A program made the translations under genes and the position numbers. Source: Naegleria lovaniensis (lineage: Eukaryota > Heterolobosea > Eutetramitea > Acrasida > Naegleriidae). From it: 64,000 bases of DNA. The DNA lies in assembly GCF_003324165.1 (NCBI RefSeq), contig NW_025407825.1, positions 434,001 through 498,000 of the forward strand, in the 5' to 3' direction. How positions within the stretch are numbered: position 1 is the stretch's first letter; each line of letters opens with the position of its first letter. This document shows, piece after piece, positions 10,801 through 21,296 of this stretch. Below the pieces are notes generated by a model that worked only from the letters and a program-made list of their open reading frames with translations, did not search any database and was not told where the DNA came from.

Positions 10801-12397
10801 AACATCAATCAGCAATAACAACAATCATCACACACCTCCACTTTCCAATGAACAAATTCAAGAATTATTTCAGAAAATTAATTTACCTTCCAATATCAAT
10901 TCCAATACTTATTATTCAACACCACCATCACTATTGAATGATTCACACGATCCAAATACACATCATGATTCAACAAGATCATCCATTTCAAATACGAATA
11001 GTATGACGGATGAATCCTCATCGTCGTCGACATTGAGTGGTCATTCCAATAATAATAATAATAATAATAATAATGGATTCTTTGCCAAGAAAGTAGCTAC
11101 TAAAATGATGAGTAAATTTAAAAAATCAGGAAATAAGAAGAAAATTCAAGATACAGATCAAATGATTTATTTGAGTGATGGAGAGAATGAAACAGATGAA
11201 CCATTTGCACCTCATTTACTTCCCTACATGCAAGATGTGACAAAAAGAAGAGTTGATAAGCAACTAGTTGATGAATTTATTAAAATTATGGAGAGACAAC
11301 AAAAACAATTTGAACCACTCATGAATGAAATGTCACACGGAACGAAATTGGATCGATTAATTCATCGAAGAACCATTCATCATCAACAACAACAACAACA
11401 AAAATTGAATGAAGATATCCATGTGGACGACATGTCAACCATGACCAATTGGACTGCTGCAATGGATCATCATGGTGATTCTAATACTACTACTAGTAGT
11501 AGTAATAGTGCTAGTGGTAATGTATCATTATCATCCTCTACAGAAGAATTATTGGGTGCTCATGGTGATGGTCATGGAGGAGCCATTGAATATCATCGAC
11601 ACATGATGTCATCATCATCACCCTTTGTGATCACACCTCATCAGGTGGTAGATTCATCTCATCAGGATGGTGATAATGACTTGAGTGTTCTTCATCATCC
11701 TACGACAAGTTCCATCTTACCTTCATCATCATCTTCAACAACAACAACAACAACAACTCATACTTCGACAAGTACCTCCATGATGATGACCACGACCACT
11801 ACCAGCAGTGGTGAACAACAACAACAAGAAGAACTGATCTCAACAGCAACAACCACCACCACAAATAATAGTAACAACAACTACTACAACTACAACAACA
11901 ACATTGATCCAAACCATGGTATCATCGCCATACCTTCCACTCCTCCACCACCACCACCACTCAATTTGTCCAACCGAACTTCATCTCAACAACAACTCTT
12001 CTCAACATCACTCATTGATGGAGCGATCATTACTTTAAATCCATTCAAACCAACTCCACTCTACAAGGATCAAGTACTTGAAGAGATTTCACATTCCAAA
12101 TATTCATGTGTGGTGATGAATCCGTTATTTGGATTAAAAGATTTACCAACCACAAGACAATATCGATTACAAATTATTGATGAATTGAAAGATCAAGAAG
12201 CTACCACAGAATTTGAGAGATTTGTCAAGAACTTTGAAGATAAGATTGGATTCTCTGTGAATAGTGATTTGGTTCCATCATCAATGACCATGACGACATC
12301 GACCACATGTCATTCACCCAATATTGCCAAAACAAGTGCTTCAAGTGAGACAGCAGGTGGAGACAAGAAGAGAAGAAGTCTATTCTTTTGGAAATAA
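7838..12397 (+). CDS. RhoGEF with DH domain and interrupted PH domain
   Basis: A single exon of 1519 residues. The first ~135 residues are Ser/Thr/Asn-rich. A Dbl-homology domain spans ~141-355, starting RKHVIQEIFHTEREYVNAL and ending with the conserved helix MIKPVQRIPRYELLLRE (~305). A PH domain starts at ~372 (LMGYVSDSRGIQSRVLILYNDLILLC) and resumes at ~543 with RCAISLL and FKIVTREKTFILFTET, closing near 610 with the usual C-terminal helix (RDYWVQLINEQVDKL). The gap between is a ~110-residue low-complexity insert of Gly/Ser, Gln and Thr. The remaining 900 residues are mostly homopolymer runs, with a folded-looking patch at ~1120-1175. The protein should activate Rho-family GTPases and so act on actin. 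The start ATG follows CAACAA. Confidence 0.92.
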   Translation: MSSSSSIIISSLQSTPSMSPPPPSSHSPLTSLQQESSSSLNDHPSTLIHHQQSEELPQLSSSVEIHVNKNNNNNNLTATATTTPTAATTTAATTTPTTTTTTDDARHLTLTPSSDDLVEHVVESTLTTSQEQLQQRAKLLSKRKHVIQEIFHTEREYVNALETLNSVFIQPIKQQQLLKEEDTNELFKDIQIILAVNKEVLSFIQIYIQYMEDHDYNDERDPSLSTIQDQKKRNAMILAKKQSPTLGDIFHLMSDYLKSYSDYCNKYELIFKMIEEKRQKKSKFRKFLERTEFTPDSYNDTIVSFMIKPVQRIPRYELLLRESIKSTPQDHHDYERLILAAQKINAVASRVNEKIREQLCRERAIQLAEQFGDSLPFELVKSSRKFIRHALMGYVSDSRGIQSRVLILYNDLILLCSCPWNGVYNNNSGGGNGSGSGNGSGNGSGNNNDPSSQQQQPQQTAHSVSMTQLFNNEVSSLSATTNSIPPTTTLPPTTTTTTPQTTRHTTTTPLQQQQQQIPINTNEPPPPGSMEHYTRERLLFENPKVKFQMRCAISLLSTPLTWAASVPDGYCIENAFKIVTREKTFILFTETSRQRDYWVQLINEQVDKLKKQIPSLVDEINATEIMLVGSRYFYYATGSEKEKRSLLLNSQLLNEDERSRLEHSIHEDTLSMIAEQTQKDDDNHGMTYYIGGGMSGGMGSGGGTMGMGSGSSGGSNGGGTMGSGGTTTTTPLNNSLPMNIGHLQLVRCYDSDYVHSVVNNAAAANRASVMQLLNGNNNSDDLLFLGGNSTYLGVQATTSIGHAGTSSNTTTTSTSSNTSSTPTSTNKRISTTLKSLLQSAKQDLTSSHSSSPNLNDLLNSSSGMTRSSPLLLVNNNTSSHQHSTGSMSPMALTPTSPHSAPTYHHHLSASLTSSSSRLSYGGSGSGHTNSSHPFRDRSNSLYSTKIVIPQQQQLQQRQVGGMTTTSSSSHQHSMSEDLKHFKSTTTTPTSISNNNNHHTPPLSNEQIQELFQKINLPSNINSNTYYSTPPSLLNDSHDPNTHHDSTRSSISNTNSMTDESSSSSTLSGHSNNNNNNNNNGFFAKKVATKMMSKFKKSGNKKKIQDTDQMIYLSDGENETDEPFAPHLLPYMQDVTKRRVDKQLVDEFIKIMERQQKQFEPLMNEMSHGTKLDRLIHRRTIHHQQQQQQKLNEDIHVDDMSTMTNWTAAMDHHGDSNTTTSSSNSASGNVSLSSSTEELLGAHGDGHGGAIEYHRHMMSSSSPFVITPHQVVDSSHQDGDNDLSVLHHPTTSSILPSSSSSTTTTTTTHTSTSTSMMMTTTTTSSGEQQQQEELISTATTTTTNNSNNNYYNYNNNIDPNHGIIAIPSTPPPPPPLNLSNRTSSQQQLFSTSLIDGAIITLNPFKPTPLYKDQVLEEISHSKYSCVVMNPLFGLKDLPTTRQYRLQIIDELKDQEATTEFERFVKNFEDKIGFSVNSDLVPSSMTMTTSTTCHSPNIAKTSASSETAGGDKKRRSLFFWK

Positions 12398-12562
12398 ACA
12401 TTCAATATGATCGAAATGACTCTGTGCATTTGAAGAATAGGAAGAGCCTGTTGAATGCTGGTTTCGCCTCTGCCCACGCAATTGCGATCGAGGGGTCGGA
12501 TGAAAGCCGTAGTTGAAGCCAATTTTTTGGCGGTCTTTGAAATCTCAATCTCTTAAAAACAA

Positions 12563-15500
12563 ATGAAATCAACGGTCATTCCTGGTGGTTCTTTGCATCC
12601 TGCATATAACAACAGCAGCAGTAGACACTCAAATTCCATCAAAAAGAAGGGTCATTGTGATGAAAATCCACCAAAGAATCTCGCATCGTCAAAAAATGCT
12701 CAACGTCCTTCTTCTGCTCCCTTCATGACGTCCAAAAGAGATCAAGAGAAGGGTCGAATCCAAGTGATACCTCGTCCTCCTCCTGTCATAACAAAATCTC
12801 CTCCTCGGGAGCTCGTAGCAGAATCATCACCTCGAATCGTTGTTTCACCAATAATCACTACCAGTAGCAGCAATTCAACCACAACTAGTAAAAGTAGTAG
12901 TAGCAGTAGTAACAATTCAACAACAACACGACACTACATGAAATCATTCAAGTCATCATCTCCTCCAAATCATTTTCTATCTCCCAATAACTCTTTTCAA
13001 TCATCCCGAAGAAGATCATCCGTGGATCGACAAATAGCTCTTCTTACTTCTCAAGAAATGGACAAGTTACTACAGACTAAATCCTTGCAAAATGATACAA
13101 TGAATCTTGAGAGTTCCATCATGAATGATGCTGGTAGGAATAATATCAGTAATGGTGGTGGTGGTGATGGTGATGGTTTGAATAATATGATTAGTGATGA
13201 TAATATTAGTAATGACAATAGTAGTAATGGTCATGGTAGTACTACTATGAATGATGATGATGACAGTGAGGATATAACCAATGATAGTGACACTAGTTCA
13301 GATTCTGAATCATCAATGACATCTTTTCATTCCATTCAATCTTATTTAAAATCTAAATATTCCAAAGATTTAATGTGTGATATGAAAACACTTGTCGAGT
13401 TTCTAGATCGATTGAATTTATCATTTATGAAATTGAAAATCATTCCCAAAGATATTGAATTATTTAAAAATTTAATTGAACTTAATTTATCTCATAATCA
13501 TTTAAGAACATTTAATGCCATGCTACTAGTCGATTCATGTCCAAATTTAGTATCATTGGATTTATCTTACAATAAGATACATAATATATTAATAATTAGA
13601 GATTTATGTAATTTAAAGAAATTACTCAGTCTCAACATTTCAAATAATCCAATTCGATTTATTGATAATAGAATTGTAGTATTACAGAAAATGTTACATT
13701 TCAAAACAACAAACTCTAATGATATGAAAACGATCAATGAATCATTGAAGACCAATATCATGAAAGGATCTCAACCATTGTTGAATTCAATGAATCATGG
13801 TCGTAGTGGAGTTGGTGGTACTTCAAGAACAAGTTTGAGTATTCAAAATTCTACAAGCACCACTACCGCCAATACTAGTCGTAGTAGTAGTAGTAGTTGT
13901 AGTAGCAGTAGTAGTAGTAGTTGTAGTAGTAGTACTAATAGGAATGAATCCAATACGACTGGAAATCATGGAATTGTCATTCCCATGTTGTGGAGAAGTG
14001 AAACTTGTGGTTCGAGTCAAACAACAACAATCTTTGAAAGTAACATGTTGAACACTCTGAGCACAGCAGCCACATCCTCTAACACTTCAAGATCTCTCAA
14101 TACCACCACCGTCTTGTCCAATCACTCGAATGATTATAACAGTACGGAATTCACAAATCTCAACAATAATACTATTCCAACAAATACTACTCAAAATACA
14201 ATGAATACTAGTAGTAGTAGTAGTAATAATAGCAGCAGTAATAATAGTACATCAACTAGTATTCTCAATCATCATCAATATAACAATAGTCAAAACCATT
14301 TTAATATCAACAACACCAATAATAATAATACTCATATGATTCTAAATCATAATAATAATACCAACAATAACAACAATAACAACAATAACAACAACAACAC
14401 CTTCATGTTACACACTGAAAGTAGTATCAAAAAAGATTCTTCTCTCACCAAAACGAATCCAATTATTCAATCTCAACTTGTTCTCAATAAGATTAGAAAA
14501 TCTAAAGCATTATTATCAAGTATAAGAAAATTAAATGAAAAAAGAAATGCACAAGAATTATCCTCATCCATTCAACAGTTAAGAATGTCTCCAAGAAAGA
14601 AAATTTTACAAACCGTTCATTCTCATATTCCTATTGATATGAGTCCATTTGTGCAAGCAACGAAGAGTCATCCCATGACGAGTGTCGTCTCTACAACCAT
14701 TACTTCTACCATTCACAATAATAATAACCATACTAACAATAATAATCGTTCAACACTCGCTCATACTTGGAATTCTCAACCAAAATCCACTCAAGATGTG
14801 ATGAATTCTTTAAAAAAAATCGATTTAAAGAAGGTGAGAAGTCTCGATTCACCATTTCCATCTCTACAAATTTTAAATGGTATTCCAATATCACCTGAAG
14901 AATATCTATTATCTTTACATGAAGAGATTTATGATACATGTGCTTCCAATGAAGTGGTAGTAGTTAATCCTATCAAGAATAACAACAACAACAACACTAT
15001 ATTCACTACACCCAATACACCCAATACATCCAATACACCCAATACACCCAATACACCCAATACACCCAATACATCCAATACATCCAATACACCCACGAAT
15101 AATCGTTCCACTCAACAAAAAGGTCAAAAAACTCTCATTCTCAAAGACAATACCAAAGTAGTGAAAAGAAAATTAGAATTTGATACACAGAATATTGATT
15201 TTACAAATAACAAATTTTCATTGGATGCCACTAACAAGTTACTAAAACGACAATCAGACAAGATGAAGAAAGAAACTCAACACAAGGCTGATTCCTTGTA
15301 TCATTCCATAAACATGTCGTATGACGAATTTGTAAAACATTCATGGGTAGCAGAAGATGATGAATTTGTGGATCCATTCGAAGAAGAACAAGAAATGAAT
15401 AAGACGAGTCGTGTGGCACAGCAACCATCTTACATTACAAAGACAAGAACAACCACCATGGATACTCTCATGCCTAAAATTAATTTCTCTGATATTATTA

Positions 15501-16162
15501 AGAATGAATTTTATCAAAATAGAAAACTCACAGATGAAATTATGAATACAAAAAGAAAAAGAGTGATTGATTTTAGACCATTCAAAGAACAACTCTTAGA
15601 TTTAACTCCTGAGCAAATAGAATTGAAATTTAAAAGAATTGAAATGAAAGAAAATATTTCAAAATATAGAGATCAAATTCTACATAAAGTAGATGATAAG
15701 GAATTAGCACTTACTAAATTGAAGCAAGAATATGAGGAATCCATTCAGAAAAACCCAAAACAGGACAAATTGAAACACTTATTAGAGGGTGATGAAATTA
15801 GCTTGTATGTTCACAAAAAGGAGGAACAGAAGAAACATCACTCCAAACGATCAAGCTCATATTCAACGTATGATGTTTCTGATTCTGCTAATGGTAACGA
15901 GCTCACAAGTAACAAACAGACAAAGATTCAGGACGCTCCTTTCTTGGATAACTTTTCATTAGGTCGTAGGAGTTTGGAGGAGCTTTCCATGATTAATGAT
16001 CATTTTGCAAGTGCTTCAAGACAAGAAAACCAATTATCCGATGCTCGAAAAGAGCTCGAAGAATTGAAAGAGCTAAAAATTACACGCAAGAAGTATTCAA
16101 TCGAAGGAAAAACTTGTACCATTGACGGCAAGACTTTTGTCTTTTCCAGTTTATTTGTGTGA
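12563..16162 (+). CDS. Large leucine-rich-repeat protein of unknown role
   Basis: A single exon of 1199 residues. A short leucine-rich-repeat block lies at ~272-380, with repeats such as LIELNLSHNHLRTF, LVSLDLSYNKIHNI and LLSLNISNNPIRFI, close to the SDS22/protein-phosphatase-1-regulator style of ~22-residue repeats. Everything else is low complexity (Ser, Asn and Thr runs), except a charged, helix-rich C-terminal part from ~960 on. A triplet repeat TPN/TSN sits near 813-845. No catalytic domain was seen. The start ATG follows AAAAACAA. A protein-protein scaffold is likely from the repeats; nothing more specific can be said. Confidence 0.75.
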   Translation: MKSTVIPGGSLHPAYNNSSSRHSNSIKKKGHCDENPPKNLASSKNAQRPSSAPFMTSKRDQEKGRIQVIPRPPPVITKSPPRELVAESSPRIVVSPIITTSSSNSTTTSKSSSSSSNNSTTTRHYMKSFKSSSPPNHFLSPNNSFQSSRRRSSVDRQIALLTSQEMDKLLQTKSLQNDTMNLESSIMNDAGRNNISNGGGGDGDGLNNMISDDNISNDNSSNGHGSTTMNDDDDSEDITNDSDTSSDSESSMTSFHSIQSYLKSKYSKDLMCDMKTLVEFLDRLNLSFMKLKIIPKDIELFKNLIELNLSHNHLRTFNAMLLVDSCPNLVSLDLSYNKIHNILIIRDLCNLKKLLSLNISNNPIRFIDNRIVVLQKMLHFKTTNSNDMKTINESLKTNIMKGSQPLLNSMNHGRSGVGGTSRTSLSIQNSTSTTTANTSRSSSSSCSSSSSSSCSSSTNRNESNTTGNHGIVIPMLWRSETCGSSQTTTIFESNMLNTLSTAATSSNTSRSLNTTTVLSNHSNDYNSTEFTNLNNNTIPTNTTQNTMNTSSSSSNNSSSNNSTSTSILNHHQYNNSQNHFNINNTNNNNTHMILNHNNNTNNNNNNNNNNNNTFMLHTESSIKKDSSLTKTNPIIQSQLVLNKIRKSKALLSSIRKLNEKRNAQELSSSIQQLRMSPRKKILQTVHSHIPIDMSPFVQATKSHPMTSVVSTTITSTIHNNNNHTNNNNRSTLAHTWNSQPKSTQDVMNSLKKIDLKKVRSLDSPFPSLQILNGIPISPEEYLLSLHEEIYDTCASNEVVVVNPIKNNNNNNTIFTTPNTPNTSNTPNTPNTPNTPNTSNTSNTPTNNRSTQQKGQKTLILKDNTKVVKRKLEFDTQNIDFTNNKFSLDATNKLLKRQSDKMKKETQHKADSLYHSINMSYDEFVKHSWVAEDDEFVDPFEEEQEMNKTSRVAQQPSYITKTRTTTMDTLMPKINFSDIIKNEFYQNRKLTDEIMNTKRKRVIDFRPFKEQLLDLTPEQIELKFKRIEMKENISKYRDQILHKVDDKELALTKLKQEYEESIQKNPKQDKLKHLLEGDEISLYVHKKEEQKKHHSKRSSSYSTYDVSDSANGNELTSNKQTKIQDAPFLDNFSLGRRSLEELSMINDHFASASRQENQLSDARKELEELKELKITRKKYSIEGKTCTIDGKTFVFSSLFV
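15005..15095 (+). repeat. 9-base coding minisatellite (TPN/TSN repeat)
   Basis: About ten near-identical copies of the 9-mer ACACCCAAT, with some ACATCCAAT, run in frame inside the leucine-rich-repeat gene and encode alternating Thr-Pro-Asn and Thr-Ser-Asn. Such arrays change copy number by slippage. Confidence 0.9.
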
Positions 16163-16271
16163 GAGGTTATCAAAAATATTGAGCTTGGGAATGGTTTGGC
16201 AAACAAACGAAAGGTTCAAGCGTGTATACAATGTAATACTTTTCACGTGTAGAGAGATTGTCATCACACGT

Positions 16272-18452
16272 TTAATCAAGTACCAAGTAAAACACTTGCA
16301 CAAAACAAATAAAGAGAAAAAGCTTGAAAAGATAATGATGCATCCATACCTGCCCTATCCATGGATTAAACTTGCGTTGGGTGAGGTATTTAATGATGAT
16401 TGCCAACACAATCCACTAAAATGGTAATTATCGTCATCTTAATAATACTTACTCCTAATGATATCATCATGTCGATCATATAGTATATGCCAATATCTAA
16501 GGTCAGTGTTTGAAACACCCAAACATAAATAATCAAAACAGCCGAGCTACTTAGATCCATAAAAACACCACTATAAAATCGTTTTGAACAATTCTCAAAA
16601 TTTCTTTCATAAAACTTGTTTTGATTCATAAATTCTGATATTGAAATAATCTCATGTCTAAGAGCTCTGTTTATGAGTCGTTTCACTCCAGTGTCTATCC
16701 AATATATCAAATGAGATACTGGTTTCAATAGTTTTAACATTGTGATTGCTCGTAAAAGAATTGAGGTTACTTGAAAACCAACAAATTGACGCCATCCCAA
16801 TAAAGGAAAAAAGCGTTTCAGTCCATACACTGTCACAGAACGTGACAAGAAATCAATAAATGAATATGTTTTTGTTTGTCTTTCTGTTAATCGAATCAAT
16901 ACAGATGACACTATTCGATTGATAATAAGAGGAAGAAATGATATTGCATCAAAGGGCTCTCCGAATGAATATCTCACAATACTTTCAGCGTATTCATTGA
17001 GGCATAACTGCAGTAGGAATACTGGCAGAGTTATTTCTTTCGTTTTCATTGTCACAGTGATCACTTACTATAGAGCGCAATATTGATCTGAATATTTGTC
17101 CACATTTTCATATTTCGTTCCTCCCTGAGAATATTTCGTTGTGTTTTTGTTCGTAAATCTTTTCGATCTTCTTCATCAAGTACATTCTCATCAATATCGT
17201 CACTGTGGTTACTATTAACACTGATGGTATCCATTGACTGTGTGGAAGTATGTTGCTCTTCTTCAGTTCTTTTTTCATCATTTGGATAAAGCTCTGGAGG
17301 CGAAGTGTTGTTTTGAATATGAGGTGTTTCTAATTCAATTTCAACAAATGATGAGGAAATATGAGGAATCTCTTCAAGTGAGGAGTGAATGGTAGAATTT
17401 TCTTTCGAACAAATGTTGTGGTGAGAATCTGAAATATTGGAATGAGAATCTTCATTGAAATGCTCTTGTTCTATTGGGATTGTCATGGTTGTCATTACAT
17501 TGGACTGTATGCTCAGACTCGATTGAGTCTCTCCATTGTGAACAGTGGAGTGGATTGGCGGTGGATTCATTGTTTGTGGTATTATTGCAGAGTGTTGAGA
17601 GGTATCGTCAATGCTTGGAGGTGTTGGTGATATCGATGTTCTAGGAGTCCATATTCGAAACATCCAATACACCCAACTCAAAAGTAAAGTATTTACAAGT
17701 ACTTTATGTGTGTGAAAGGATCAAGCAAAACCAACTAATAACGACTTACTTGACACACTTGAAGACAATCCTCCAAAAGATCCAAACAGTCCTAAAGAAG
17801 AAGTAAAGGAAATTTTTCAAATTATTGAATGATAAGTGGAGAACTTACCAGCAAAAAAAAGATTCAACAATGGTAATAATGGAAGAACAAGTAAATAGGC
17901 AATGTTTGGAGGGTGATAACCATAAAATAGAGGATAATAAATAGAAAATAGAAAGAAGGTGTACAGAATAGATAGCTCTCCCAATTTCACAAAATATAAA
18001 AAGAATATGTCTAGTGGATCAAATTTCGATGTAAAAGCCTTTGTCCATAGTAACACACAGAGAGGAAAAAAAGTCAAACATATCATGGAAAGAATTAATC
18101 TTTTTGCAATCGTGGATTTTCGTTGATGTCCATAATTTAAGGTGGAAGGAACGATGACTAAATGATCGTCTTTTTCTATTAATTTCTGTTCTGCATGCTG
18201 ATTAACGGATTGATGAACACTTGATGAAGGTGATAATAAGGATGCACACGATGTTGGTGATACCATGGAAGGTAGAGGAAGTGATTCTTGTTGTGTTTTT
18301 GAAGAAGTGTCGTTTTGATGAGGTTGATTCGTCTCTGTTGATAATTCCTTATTACCATTGGTTATGGTTGGGGGATCTGTACAATGGTCATTCATGATAG
18401 GTTCAAAAGTCATCATGACGGACTCTTCTTGTTCGGTAGTGGAGCCTTGCAT
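16272..18452 (-). CDS. Multi-pass membrane protein, five exons, family not recognised
   Basis: The exon model is 18452-17849, 17791-17750 (42 bases), 17701-17069, 17021-16453 and 16415-16272. All junctions have GTAAGT donors and AG acceptors and keep frame, giving 663 residues. The N-terminal ~110 residues are hydrophilic. Hydrophobic segments then follow: LILSMICLTFFPLCVLLW, LFLFSIYYPLFYGY-like stretches, and a segment created across the first three exons (LFGSFGGLSSSVSILVNTLL). After an acidic loop of ~140 residues come further segments, including SAVLIIYVWVFQTL, and WIVLAIIIKYL and the hydrophobic end LFLFICFVQVFYLVL in the last exon. Each membrane segment at a junction is completed only by splicing, which supports the model. 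The function is unknown. Confidence 0.72.
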
Positions 18453-18617
18453 TGAATGATTTGAGGAATTGATGAATTTTTTTCATCGACCCTTGTTCTT
18501 GGATGGCGCCATTTTTTTACAAACAAAATGTCTCGAAAAATGGATGAAAGCCTTGATTCCATGCTGAAAGGAAAGAGTACGTATATATCACTATGATCTG
18601 AAAACAATAAAAACAAC
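18453..18617. promoter_or_regulatory. Divergent promoter region
   Basis: These 165 bases separate the start codons of the membrane-protein gene (minus) and the LRR/coiled-coil gene (plus). The plus start is preceded by ATAAAAACAAC. No defined motif was recognised. Confidence 0.4.
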
Positions 18618-21283
18618 ATGAACGGAAAAGAATTAAATTTTAATGACTTTGAGGATACTTTGGGGATTGGGAATCGAATTATAGTGGATAACCTTGATGA
18701 TTCGTGGAATCCTGGAAAAGACTCGGAGTTGGATCCGAGAGAAATATATATGAATCATTGTTCAAAACTCGGGATTGATCCAACTTTTGAATTTATTTTC
18801 GCTTTGAACGATAGAAATATCAAATCATGTATATTATCGAATAGGAAAAAGCTATTGGTATGTAATGATGGTATATTATTTCTGTGGTTACTGATCATTT
18901 GGTTTTAGACTGACAAGGACATGGTTTGTATAGCAACAGCCTTAACAACCAACAAACATATCACGGAATTAGATATTAGCGACAACAACATCACAGAAGA
19001 GAGTTCAGTATGTTTGGGTGACATGTTGAAAAGAAATACTGTACTACAAAAAGTGGTTTGTGGAAACAACAAATTAGGAGATGAAGGAATTTCATACTTA
19101 TTTCAATGTATTGGAGGAAATCCGTTCTCAACAATTATACATTTGGACGTTAGAGGAAACAAAATAATTAATAGCTTGTCAAGTCTGAGTTCAGTGTTCA
19201 CCACCAATAGAATTCATACTTTAAACTTACAAAATAATTTGATTGATGAATCAGGTGCATCTCTGTTAGCATCCTCACTTTTAAATAACTCATCTTTGAA
19301 AGTGCTCAATTTACAACATAATAGAATAGGTGATAAGGGTGCAACCCATTTCGGTAAAATGTTAGCCTCCAACTTTAGTCTTCAAGAGTTAGATGTTGGA
19401 TCCAATAGAATTGGTATTGAGGGTGTTTCATCGTTAGTGACGGGACTGAAAAATAACAAGTCACTGTTAAAGCTGAATCTTAGATCTAACAATATTGGAG
19501 ATCCTGGTGCTTATATGTTTGCAAAATCTTTATCTTTGTAAGTAGAATATCGATGTACCGTGTAATCATTAGAAACTTTGCAAAATATCATTAGAAACAC
19601 CAATGCTCTTGAAGAACTCTATTTAGGATTCAATGGTGTCAGCGTGGATGGTGCTATTGCACTGGCTAACATGTTAAAATCTAACAATAGACTGAAAAAG
19701 TTTGATATTCAAGGAATCATGTTAGATTTAAGTGCAATGAAGATTATTTCTGAATCTCTTAAAGAAAATAGCTCACTCTTAAAATTGTATTTGGATATAG
19801 ACAGTGATTCCACTAAATTAGCTCCTCAGGTGGCCAAAACCATTTCTGAAGCTTTACAGTCCAACAATACTCTTCAAGATTTGATTATTGGAGGAGATAT
19901 GGATTTTGAAGAAGCCTTTAATCCAAGATCAAGTGTAAGTTTCAAGATTTCAATCCATGTAACATGTGGGTATATATGATCGTTCTATTTTGAACTATGA
20001 TAATTGTGTATGAACAGATTCCTCACTCTTCACCTGCCCAACTCTCTCCAAGACGAATCAAAGACAATCACATGACTCAAAGTATGGTCACAAAAACTGA
20101 AATTCATTCTTCAGTTGAGAGCTCACCTCGGATGCATTATGGTCACAACTCTAAAAGTTTTAAGGGAATGTTTGATGACGTGTTAGAGGATGGAGATATT
20201 TCTGATTTCGAGAGCGAAACTGATCATGTTAAAATGCCTCAACGATCTCCAGCAAAGAGGAATGAACATAATTCGCATGCTCACGAATTTGATTCGATGA
20301 AATATCAAAAGCTCAATGAAGATCGATTTGAAAGATTAGAACAGTTGGTATTTTCAATTCAGAAAGAAACGAGAGACAGTTTGAGCAAATTAAGTGCACA
20401 AGTACGAGATGAGATTGATGGAGTTCGATCCTTTGCTCTCAACATTGTCGATTCATCCCTAAAATCATACCACAAAAACTTTGAATCCATTCTAGAACAG
20501 TATGGAACACGTTTGAATCACTCACCTCTTACTCACCTCAACAATGTGAGCGTCAATAGTAGTGGAATTTCCGACAAAATGGTCGTTATGAATGTGAGCA
20601 GCAATACTGCGGCAAGAGAATCATCTGCATTTTTGGAGCAACTGAAGGCAGAGCTGGAGACCAAGATTGAAAATGTATTAAGAGACATGGAAGAAAGATT
20701 GAATGGTAGAATTTCTGATGTTGATTACAGATTCAATCAAAGTATTGCTACACTTCACAAGAGCGTGGATGATAAACTTGAAAGACAACAAAAAGTCATT
20801 GGAAGAATGACAGAAGAGCAAAGATGGATCGAAGAGGAAGGAATCAAATTGCGTGTGGAGCATGAAGCAAAAGTTGAAAATATGATCAAGACTCTTAAAA
20901 CAGAGCTGGAACAAATGGTTGAGGAAACTAAAAATCAAAACAAGGAAACAAAATCAGGGCTGTATGAGCGAACAAGCTCTTTGGAGAAGAGGATCGAAGA
21001 ATTGCAAAGAAAGGTTAATGAAGATGTAACAAAACTGGGCTCCCAAAGTCAAGCAAAAGATACCAGGTCCACCAAATTAACATTGAGCCCTACAAGCTCC
21101 AGTGGCAAGAGAGACTCTCCAAAAACATCCTCTTCTGACTCGGCTTCTGCTCAAATCAATCTAATACAGGCTCTCTTGTCCAAAAGCAAGGAAGTATTGG
21201 ATCGACAAAATATACAACCCAACAAAACCATTGGTGACTCGAGGCATGGTCGACCTTCTACACCTGCAGAAAGAGAATATTAA
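18618..21283 (+). CDS. LRRC45-like leucine-rich-repeat and coiled-coil protein
   Basis: Four exons, 18618-18857, 18909-19537, 19595-19934 and 20018-21283, give 824 residues with all junctions in frame. After an N-terminal segment with the pattern YMNHCSKLGIDP come about ten 28-residue ribonuclease-inhibitor-type repeats (~80-400), for example LKVLNLQHNRIGDKGA and LLKLNLRSNNIGDPGA. Residues ~505-750 form a long coiled coil (LEQLKAELETKIENVLRDMEE). This order matches LRRC45, an animal centrosome-linker protein, and related flagellate proteins. A role at basal bodies or flagellar roots is plausible but inferred only from architecture. The choice of the third acceptor at 19594 rests on frame and on keeping the repeat length at 28. 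Confidence 0.75.
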
Positions 21284-21296
21284 AGTTGATGAATGA

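Noticed and set aside
12420-12530. GC-richer patch with TTCGCCTCTGCCC and GATCGAGGGGTC, checked as a tRNA or small RNA gene
   Set aside because: No cloverleaf or clear A and B boxes could be drawn.
15005-15095. Regular short repeats considered as a CRISPR array
   Set aside because: 9-base units without spacers, in frame inside a eukaryotic coding sequence.
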